Assembly: GCA_023213315.1 (NCBI GenBank)
Contig: JAKCPI010003116.1
Coordinates: 47,035 to 111,034, forward strand
Reading direction: 5' to 3'
Length of the DNA stretch: 64,000 nt
Source of the DNA: Euborellia annulipes
Lineage: Eukaryota; Arthropoda; Insecta; Dermaptera; Anisolabididae
Part shown: positions 55,736 through 64,000 of the stretch, piece by piece
How the letters are laid out: every line of letters starts with the position of its first letter
Position numbering within the stretch: the stretch's first letter is position 1
Translations under genes and position numbers: made by a program
The notes under the pieces: generated by a model
The model's database searches: none
Told to the model about the DNA's origin: nothing
What the model saw: only the letters and a program-made list of their open reading frames with translations

Positions 55736-56190
55736 CCTGCTTATAAATTTCATTTCATCTTCTAATATATAGACGGAAACTATATATACGTATGTCGACA
55801 CAAAAAATCTGGTGGGACAGTCACACCAGATTTTTAAAAATATTTTATTTTGGAACTTTCCGGATTTTTGGCGAGTTTGTTTTAGGGGAGATTTTGCTTT
55901 CGGCGAGTTATACCGCCTCCATAATAATTTTGTATATTTTACATATAATATTATATGGTTTTCGAATGGAGGGGGGGGGCGCTAAAAAGGTATTATGCCC
56001 CGGGCGCGAGTTAAGCTCACTACGCCACTGATTATAGAGCTTAAATATCTAGTCATGGCTTGGGTCCAATGGGGGGGGGGGTTTGAACCCCCAAATCCCC
56101 CCCCCCGTGGCTACGCCTATGATTGGCGGAAACCAAATATATGTCTACACAAAAAATCTGGTGTGACAAGCACAGTCACACCAGATTTTT

Positions 56191-57469
56191 TTTCTCGTTT
56201 TATATAAAAAAAGTTAATAATGTTTCAATTTAAGTAAAAAAGTAGATATTTTTTTCCGACAAGATGGCTGTCTTATCTTAATTTCGATCATAATGGCGCT
56301 TGGTTCCTTCATATATAAATAAAATGGTTCAATTGGATTGTAGGTGTTTACGAATAAGTTAACTTAGAAATCGAATTGATTAAAAATTTGCCCCCCCCCC
56401 CCTCCTTCCCCCATGTGTTTCAAATAATAAAATTCTATTTAAATAATTTTCGAAATCTATATAGTATGAGTATTTTTGAATAAGATATTAATATTCAATG
56501 ATTACCGCGATTCGAACTTGACACAGTATTTGTTTATTTTTTAGTATTATATATGGTTTAAAAATTTTATATCTAATAAACTGCTGGATTAAATATATGT
56601 TGGCACAAAAAATCTGGCGGAACAAACACAGGGGAAGATGTGTGCTTTTTTCGTTTTATAGTTCTAAAACAAGTGATCCGTGCAAAATCATTTATTACAT
56701 CTTTTTTGAAAAGTAAAAAAAAAAAATCTTTAAAAAAGATAAACAGACAGACATTTAAAACAAATTGAATTCATAACGGAATTTTGCATTTATTATTCAC
56801 TAAAAGAATGTTATACTGAGATGTTCATTAAGATATAACATATCTAAATTCTTTACCATGGTTAAAAAAAAAAAATCCGACATTTATTAATAAGTGGTCA
56901 TATCTGACGGAAATATTTCTTTATTCCATTTAATTTCATCCTCTTATTATATTTTAAATTTCATTGAATACGCGTCAAATTTATTAAACATTAAAATAAT
57001 TGTGTGTGTGAGGTGAAAATTAGATATTATTTTTATTTCTTTTGCTTTAACACCTTCGACGCGATCCCATTTAAGACTATTAGAGCCTTTCTAAATAAGG
57101 ATTGGATGAATTAGAGACGAGAGGCGCCATAAAAACTCTAAGATATAGTATTTGCTCAATTAACGCTTAAACAATTTTTTTTTTATAAAGCGCTCTTTTC
57201 ATTGCGAGTCGTCAGTAAATGGGAGGAGTTAACGATAGTCTCTTTTAACAATGAATTAAAAGAAACCGTGAAGTCCATTTTAGGGTAGATTTTTTTAATG
57301 TATTGATTAAACTAAATTACAAGTATAATTTTTTATACTTTATATATGATAAAAGATTAAAAGATCCGGTTCTATTTTTGATTTCAGAATTTGTTGAAAT
57401 AAATTAGCTATATTTTTTAAAACTTTATACTACATTTTGTTGTTCCAACAAGAAATTCTTCTTAATCAG
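56191..57469. other. No gene recognised
   Basis: AT-rich. Contains the block shared with 43908-43990 (56235-56310), a C-run at 56390 and a lone Rep1-like word (GGCACAAAAAATCTGGCGG near 56602). Confidence 0.4.
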
Positions 57470-57884
57470 GTCATTCTCTAAAAACAGGCGTTAAAATTTA
57501 AGATCAACAAATGGGTGTTAAAAAGTAAAGTAATAACATCAGCGTTAAAAAATGCTATTCTCTAAACCAAGTTTGAACAGTGACGTTAACATTTTATTTT
57601 TTAACACCAGGTATTAACGATTCATATGAATTATTAGAAGAATTTTTAATTATAGACCACATTTTTGTATTAAATATTTATTAAAAATATATAACTCATA
57701 ATTCATATGAAGATAGCTGTTTTCTGCTTGTTCGTGTTTTTAGACCCCTTGATCGCGCAAACGCCCTACTAACTTGATTTTTATTTTCAATCTAGTACAC
57801 TGTTAAAAATTTTCGAGCCATATTCATACACATGTATAGGAAGTCTGTTACACAAACTGTTTATGAATATTCAATTTGGGTATA

Positions 57885-58005
57885 TGAGAAAGTTCATATA
57901 CCAAAAATGAACTTTCATATTCGGGTATATGAAAAAATTCATTTTCGGGTATATGAATAAATTCATTTTTGGTATATGAAATTTAAATTACGGGTTTATG
58001 AAAAA
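57885..58005 (+). repeat. Short tandem repeat, about 26-bp unit
   Basis: TTCATTTTCGGGTATATGAA variants repeat about four times, preceded by an inverse version (GTTCATATACCAAAAATGAAC). Confidence 0.65.
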
Positions 58006-58484
58006 TAATATACTTTTTTGTGAAAAATGAAAGTAGGAGAACTTTTAATTATAGACCACATATTTGTATTAAATATTTATTAAAAATTTATAAATACTGT
58101 ACAAATATATTTATTTTTAATAAATATTTAATACAAATATGTGGTCTATAATTAAAATTCTCCTAATAATAATATTTCAAACCACAAAAGCTTTAATAAA
58201 CAAAAATTAAAGTCCTTACGAGTTTATACTTTTGAGGGAAAGTGAGTGGTCTAGATGAAATAATAGTTTTTTTATTTATTTTATTTTTTATTTATTAAAA
58301 AAAATTATATTATATTAAAATATACAATTTTACTAAATAATAAAACAAATTAAAGTATTAAAATAATAAATTTGTATCAAAAAATAAATTTTTATACATT
58401 TCCAAGTAAATTTAACACAAATACAAATCATTTTAATTATTTAATACAAAAATATGTCGATTTTCATCTTCTTTGAGAAAGAAG

Positions 58485-58516
58485 GTGTCAGATAGGCCTA
58501 TAGGCCTATCTGACAC
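58485..58516. repeat. Perfect 32-bp palindrome
   Basis: GTGTCAGATAGGCCTA followed by its exact complement. It lies where the inserted middle meets the right part of the 57470-58810 element. Confidence 0.85.
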
Positions 58517-58810
58517 ACCAGCGTTAAAAAATTCTATTCTCTAAACAAAGTTTTAACAGCAACGTTAACATTTTGCTTTTATTTCAAAGCTGTCAAAATC
58601 ATAACCTTGCTGTTTTAGGTTAAAGACGCCATTTTTATGCATTAAATACGGCGTTAAAATATTAAAGGCACCCTTTAGACATGACATTAATTTTTAACAC
58701 TATTGACTTAATGCTTTTGTTTTAAAATTTTTGCTGACAGAATAGGAATTTGAGGCAAGTGTTAAAATGAATTAACGCTGTTTACAGATGTTAAAAGTTA
58801 TCGTTTTTGC

Positions 58811-60200
58811 TTAGAGGCTGAAAAAAAATAATAATAGTTCTATAAATGTAGAATGAATTAGATTATAATTACAATTCTTGTAAGAAAAGACGAATTTGCC
58901 TAGACGAAAATTACTTATTACTAGCCGCACCGTCCGCCTGCGGCGGAAACTCTCCTTTTCTTTTTTTAATTTCATTTAAATTCTTTTTCGGCATCGAAGG
59001 CCATTTATTCCTATTTATTTCAATTGGATATTTATTTATGCGATTTGGTATCCAAATGGTTTAAATAAATTCATCCTACTGCGCCCCTTTGGCTTCCAGA
59101 CCAATGACACAATGTGTTAAAAAAATAATTAATTTTTTTTTAATCAAAAAATTTAATTAAGAGGATATTTTCTAAAATCTTTTTTTATACAATATTTGGA
59201 ATTTATCTTTTTCCATATCTCTAAAAAAAAATTAATCTCTCATAACATGCATGTGTGTTTTAATTTGGAAAAAAATTAAGATATTTCCTGTCATATTATA
59301 AATGCATAAATTAATAATATCCTCTTTTCTGTTTCTAATTAGAGGAAAACATTTTTATTCTTTTGATCTTTCTGTTTCCTGTAAAGAAAGGGTAATGGGA
59401 TTTTCGGAATCTCGCTCTTGAAGATAAAAAATATTCTCATGAAACCACAAAGGTGAAGAATTAGAGAAATTGGGATTGGATAAAAATACAAATAGCTATA
59501 AACTAGCCCCTACGAGGGGGGGTTAACCCTTCCAGCTAGCTCAGGACCGCCAGTGGCCTTTTCTTAACCAAGTACCGCAATGGGCAAATTCATTTTCTGG
59601 AATTCTTTGCGCCTCCCCTTTTGAGAATTTGCGGACCCGAAACTCTCCAAAACTTAATAAAGGATTTAGTGAAGTAACTTCATAGCGTGCCGATAGATGG
59701 CTACGAACAGAGATCGATTTCTTAATTTTTTTCCAGTGGTAGGCTCAGTTGGTGATGTGCTTGCACTTCGCGTAAATAAGTGAGGTTTTGTAAAAAAAAA
59801 AAAAAAATATAATTCAAATTTAATCAGGTTTTTTTCTGATTTGGGTATTGTTGAGAGAAAACTCGAGAATTCTATTTAAAAAATGGTGTTACACATTCTC
59901 TTTCCCCCTCTAAGTGTGCTTTTTTGTAAAATTAGAAGCCCCCTGGAAGGAAAAATAAAAAAAAAATTTTTTTAAAAAAAGAAAAAAAAAACTCCGGGGG
60001 AAAAAAAAAATTGTTAAAATAGAGATACCTCTTTATTTATGGATAAAATTTAAAAGCGATATGAAATTTCAATTTCAAATTCCAAGAAAAAAATTAAAAT
60101 CGAGACGGACACTTGGGAATTAGGTATTAAAAAAGAATCTAAATTTATTTTTTTTGGTGATTGGAATCTGTTGAGTATTTTGCTTTTATTTCTATAGATT
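58811..60200. other. Two Helitron 3' ends, SINE2 fragment, otherwise unassigned
   Basis: Minus-strand Helitron ends at 58921 (CTAGCCGCACCGTCCGCC) and 59513 (CTAGCCCCTACGAGGGGG). Bases 58970-59105 are a minus-strand SINE2-like body (TTTTCGGCATCGAAGGCCAT). Poly-A/T near 59940-60010. No gene recognised. Confidence 0.45.
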
Positions 60201-61289
60201 GTTCCGTATCATTGCTCCTTTCACAAACTGAACACGATGCTCAGCTTCGGTTGCCACTTATGTCTTGTTTTTTTTCTTTCCTTTTTTTTTTTTTTCTTTT
60301 TTAATCGAGATAACATTGGCAACCTCCTCTGTCGTCCCCTCCTCCTTTATCCGCTTCGTCAGCCCCGTGAGATGGTTTGTGTAAAAACTTGTAATTAGCC
60401 GGCAATGGCTGCTTGCGCCAACTAATGTCTTCATTCCAGCCGGACTAATTGGCCTCAAGGTCCCCTCTTCTTCCCATTCCCCACGGAAGGAGACAATTGT
60501 ACTAAAACAAAGCCCCCCTACTTTTAATCAAATCACCTTTTTTTTTTTCTAATGAAAAACCTATTAACTTAATAGTGATAATCGGAACAATTGTCATTGG
60601 GGATCCATTAGGCGTCCCGTTAGTTTTTAGGATGGAAGGAATGCATGCATCCTGGGCCAATAGATATAGAAAGTCGCCGACTTGAAAAGGTCAACACGAA
60701 TTTTAATATTAATTGGGCAGATAGCAGAGGATTTTTATTTTAATTTATAAAAAATTCAGGTGTGGTCAGTCAAACAAAAACGTTATCTACTAATAACGAT
60801 GTTTTAACTAAAACTAATATATACTTTTGTAATCTTCAGCATATTCAGATTTAAATATCAAGATTAAATTATCAAAGAAAGTTAGAGTGTCATTTTTAGA
60901 ATAAAAAAAAAAATATCGTATTTCTTTACACACCTCACATTTTTCAAACCTAAAATTATAGGGATCCCATATTTTTTTCCGCCAAAGTTCCGAGAAAAAA
61001 TTATTCCAGTTCACATTTCAGAAATCTGGACTATGTCAGTAGAGAAGAACCATTTATTTAAAATTCACTCTAAATGTTGCTTGTAGTTCTGGCTGTGTTG
61101 AAATCGTCATCAATAAAGATATCATCCAAAGGTGGTTCAGAATAAGACGTTTAAGCCTAAATTTATTTGGCCATCCCCAGTTATTGGTCCTCAAAATTCA
61201 CATTAATATACATTCATTAAAAATATATTGTTCATTCAATGAGTTCGTAAAGCTGGGAATTGCAAATTGGAAAGATTTTTTTAATTTGA
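60201..61289. other. Unassigned; less AT-rich at 60340-60480
   Basis: Bases 60340-60480 (TTAGCCGGCAATGGCTGC, CCAGCCGGACTAATTGGC) contain homeodomain-like TAATTAG and CTAATTGG words and look single-copy; perhaps a regulatory element. A decayed hairpin module lies near 61150-61190 (minus: CTGGGGAT, GGCC.., AAACGTC). No exon supported. Confidence 0.3.
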
Positions 61290-61440
61290 TTTAAGATCTT
61301 TTTTCTGCATCTAAGGTCATTTAGACTTGGTCTCTATTAATTTCGATTGGATTGATAGCTAATCTGAGGCGGGATGCAAACCCTTGTTGACCTTTAGTAC
61401 CAGAAGCTAATGCACTAGCCCTGAGCCACAGGTAAAGGGG
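61290..61440 (-). mobile_element. tRNA-derived SINE2 (-)
   Basis: Minus strand: TGGCTCAGGGCTAGTGCA (A-box), GGGTTTGCATCCCG (B-box), AATAGAGACCAAGTCTAAAT, GACCTTAGATGCAGAAAAAA. The best-preserved tRNA-like head of this family. Confidence 0.7.
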
Positions 61441-61560
61441 GGTGAAGGAGAATAAAACCAGCCTATGCTTCTCTCTCACCACTTCAAAATATTTGCAATA
61501 AATTGAAGTGGTGAGAGAAAAGAATAGGCTGGTTTTATTCTCCCTATCTTCACCATATCC
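61440..61560. repeat. Short foldback next to SINE2
   Basis: GGAGAATAAAACCAGCCTAT (61449) and the bases following recur inverted (61522-61545), with a 10-15 base centre. Confidence 0.75.
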
Positions 61561-62930
61561 TTTACTAGCGGCATATTAACTGCGAATACATTATTTTTTT
61601 TACATTATACCATTTATAATCTTGAGCTTTTTGAGATGAAACATTGTATAATTCTTCACAATTGGTTATAAATTAAGAAATAGAAAAATATCATCGGGGT
61701 TTAAATGGCTTCAGATTCAGTTTTTTGCAATTTTTTTTTTTTTAATTTTGCGTCATTCTGCTGTTGATGCCATTTTGAATTTAGGCTACATATATAAAAT
61801 TGACTTCTGACGGACGTTCAACAGCCTTCCTCATCTGGGCCATCAATCAAAATGTAGAGCCTGGTTGACATTGCTTGTTTATAATAATCTTGGTGACTTT
61901 CTTCTCGAAAGAATGTTAGACATCGCTGCTCTAGTTTATTCATAGAACTTTGAATTTAAATTCAACTTATTGACTCTTTCTGTACATTTGTATGTTATGC
62001 CTAAGAGGAAAAATGAAAAAATATATTATTATAAATACGGTAGGGATATTCTGTGAAATAGGAGTACTTAACAACAAAGGTCTCTTTTCTGGACTTATGT
62101 CCCAAAGGTATTTTTGTCTCATATTTCTCTCTTTTGTTATTCCGCGTCAGGCTTCATTGAAAATCTCAAATTTTTCTCAGCCTCTTGACACATAGGAATT
62201 TAAAGAAAAATATGACAGATATTAATTGTTCTATTCTCTAAGGATTAAATTCTCAACGACATCCAAATTTTTAATTTAATTTGATAAGATAGTACTTGCA
62301 TAATGCAGAGGTGAATGTCACTGTAGCAAAATAGCCAGCAGGTTTTTGTGTGTAATGCAGTGAGCCGTCATTTGAAGCCACTAAAAGCTTAATCACTATC
62401 TGTGGACCCTGGGGCTGATCTATCTGCATGAAATCTGATCAGGCTTAAACCTAATGTGACAGCTCACGGGCGGCCTCAACAGGATTCTGTCTCACTGATC
62501 GCATTGCAATCGCTTAACTTTTTAAGCGCATACCCACGCATCCATGTTCCTCACTAATTTCATTTTAATTTCGAACCGTGTCGTTTTTTTTTTATTTCGC
62601 TCTCCTTTTTTTTTATTGCTTCTTTTATATTGAGAAGTTAAGAGTATCATGTATATAAGATATTTTCGTCATCGAGATTTCGACATGATACAAAAATAAT
62701 TCAATTTAATTTTGAAGGTAGGATATTTTAATAATAGGAGGCTGCTACTTAACTTGTAATTAACTAGCTATCCCTCGGATAAACTATGATTTTTGAGTCT
62801 TTTCACATCTAATTAAGCTAATCATATGATTAAATATTGGAACGTAGTTAACTAACAAAGTCCCAAAGTTCGACATGACTTAAGTATGGGGTGAAATTAG
62901 AAACAACGAAATTTTTAAATTTATGTTATA
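61561..62930. other. No gene recognised
   Basis: Contains SINE2-like tail (GGGGTTTAAATGGCTTCAG near 61697) and a less AT-rich piece at 62300-62540 (AGCTCACGGGCGGCCTCAAC). The frame at 61992-62195 has no support. Confidence 0.35.
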
Positions 62931-63009
62931 AAATTAATTAGCTTAAATTAATTGTTTTAATTCTTTAGTATTTATTTTAATTAATTTTAATTTTTTTAAA
63001 TTGTCTTTT

Positions 63010-63167
63010 TCGCCTGGAATTTTGAAATGAAATTTTGCGCTCTTATAGAATCCATGAAAAATATTCGGCTTAAAAACTCTCTGAAAATTCAGAATTTTCC
63101 CATAAAAAAACATTGGGTTCTATAAAAGATGAAAGGGCTAAGCCCCGATAGCGGGTGGCGCGGCTAG
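63010..63167 (+). mobile_element. Helitron 3' end (+)
   Basis: GCCCCGATAGCGGGTGG then CGCGGCTAG, adjacent to T at 63168. A hairpin before CTAG is typical. The left limit is unknown; 63010 is only where element-like sequence becomes evident. Confidence 0.55.
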
Positions 63168-63213
63168 TATTTTTTTAAATTTTGCATTAGATTACAACTT
63201 GTCGTGTTGGTAT

Positions 63214-63494
63214 TAGGGGCGGTTCGATTATGAAAAAAATAATCGATTATCAATTATGAAAAATAATAGATTATTCCGATTAATCGATTATTTCGGTTAT
63301 GGGAAAAATAATCGATTATATTTTTTTTCTCTAGCTTTTTTTAAATTAGAGTTTCCCCCATTAATCGATTCTAAGAAATGGTCGAAATAATCGATTTATC
63401 GATTTTATTTATAATCGATTATTTTATATTTCATATCTTATATAAGAAAACAGTCGATGAATAATCGATTAATCGATTATTTCGCGCAGCCCTA
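63214..63494. mobile_element. hAT-like MITE rich in ATCGATT, TSD GTTGGTAT
   Basis: The ends TAGGGGCGGTTCGATTATG and (other strand) TAGGGCTGCGCGAAATAATC; perfect 8-bp duplication GTTGGTAT at 63206-63213 and 63495-63502. Same family as 19192-19586, without the internal inversion. Confidence 0.88.
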
Positions 63495-63502
63495 GTTGGT
63501 AT

Positions 63503-64000
63503 CACTCCCAATACAAATCTTAAAATTTAGATAATTAATATACGAAGGCCATTCATTGGGAGCAAAATTCTTTTATATTTTGATAAATACGATTTTTCAC
63601 TTTATTAAACGAAATGATATAAATCACCGTAGCTTTTTTTTTATTACAATTAATGAGATTTAAATTACATTCTGACAAATTTATTAACAAGAGTGACACT
63701 TGACGGAATTTCAGCCTTGTTAGAAAATTTCCTTTTTTTTATTAATTTCATCTTCAATCGTACTTTTATAGTAATTTTTATAAATTAATTAAAGACAAAA
63801 GCATCTTGTTTTATAACTCAATTAAGTTTTTCTCAAATAAAAAAAATCCCCCAGGGTGAGTGTCCGTCTCGCCTTTACCTGTTTTATTATTTTTTAGTTT
63901 TTTTTTTTTTTACATGATTTATCGATGAAACAGGTGTTTGGGCTTCTATTAAAAAATTATATAACTTTGAAATTTTTTAAACAAAAAATTTGACCATTAT
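63503..64000. other. No gene recognised
   Basis: AT-rich sequence to the end of the window. Confidence 0.4.

Larger units (their letters stand above)
54501..56030. mobile_element. Nested hAT-like element, TSD ATTATAGA
   Basis: The ends CAGTGGCGTAGCGAGG and (other strand) CAGTGGCGTAGTGAGC; perfect 8-bp duplication ATTATAGA at 54493-54500 and 56031-56038. Same end type as the 4495-7228 element. Inside: a GCCGAAAA tandem (54673-54900), a Rep1 copy (54932-55400), a SINE1 (55490-55735), and an inverted copy of 54880-55075 at 55742-55905. Confidence 0.88.
53856..56121. mobile_element. hAT-like element, TSD ATTGGCGG
   Basis: The ends CATAGGCGTAGCCAG and (other strand) CATAGGCGTAGCCACGG; perfect 8-bp duplication ATTGGCGG at 53848-53855 and 56122-56129. 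G- and C-runs lie inside both ends. The Rep1 end resumes at 56130 (AAACCAAATATATGTC to CACACCAGATTTTTT). It contains a Helitron 3'-end-like sequence at 53961 and the nested hAT 54501-56030. Confidence 0.85.
57470..58810. repeat. Element related to 27823-28187, split by inverted insertion
   Basis: Bases 57470-57620 and 58515-58800 match the TTCTCTAAAAACAG family. The middle contains ATTATAGACCACAT (57650), again at 58048, and inverted at 58135-58155, plus a tandem of GGGTATATGAAAAAATTC-type units (57885-58000). Confidence 0.6.

Noticed and set aside
60193..60262. Exon after the acceptor TTTATTTCTATAG, with a C/H-rich frame
   Set aside because: No usable donor follows and the frame runs into poly-T.
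1..64000. Bacterial or viral genome
   Set aside because: Very low coding density, introns, SINEs and animal-type transposons indicate animal nuclear DNA.

Overview
The window looks like invertebrate animal DNA. It is AT-rich by eye, has no bacterial-style gene packing, and its long open frames carry GT..AG introns. Almost everything recognisable is transposon-derived: one two-gene DNA transposon, a Helitron, roughly twenty copies of one Helentron-like family, tRNA-derived SINEs, many short hAT elements with 8-bp target duplications, and many inverted duplications. I cannot name the species. No complete host gene is visible; a few possible host exons are marked as weak.

Layout. 1-8.0 kb: hAT-type and Helentron-like (Rep1) copies. 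A Helitron at 4199-7857 sits inside a Rep1 copy and carries a SINE split by a hAT element that itself carries another insertion. 8.0-10.8 kb: a possible small exon, a hAT (8881-9716) inside a SINE, and inverted repeats. 10.8-15.9 kb: the best coding content, an ISL2EU-type (IS5/PIF-Harbinger-related) transposon with two apparently intact convergent genes, a SWIM zinc finger-YqaJ nuclease (+) and a THAP-DDE transposase (-), with foldback sequences between them. 16-27 kb: Rep1 copies, a self-inverted hAT MITE, a TTAA-flanked MITE and an inverted tRNA-SINE pair. 27-33 kb: foldbacks and a large mixed direct/inverted repeat. 33-44 kb: Rep1, hAT and Tc1-like MITEs, SINEs, a GC-rich palindrome and possible host exons (37.5 and 42.7 kb). 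44-56 kb: a Tc1-like MITE holding a Harbinger-like MITE, a retroposon of unknown origin, the cleanest Rep1 copy (52727-53383) and a double hAT nest. 56-64 kb: decayed foldbacks, Helitron ends and an ATCGATT-rich hAT MITE.

How the parts work together. In the ISL2EU-type unit the transposase should bind ends through THAP and cut and join with DDE chemistry; the YqaJ protein probably processes DNA during transposition. The small elements encode nothing and depend on enzymes not present here. The most unusual recurring signal is a short module, CTGANGAT + variable but self-complementary hairpin + GAAACGTC, often followed by an AATAAA-like run. It occurs at about a dozen sites, several as arms of inverted repeats, and its stems change sequence while keeping pairing, which suggests a selected RNA structure, perhaps in a Penelope-like or other retroelement.
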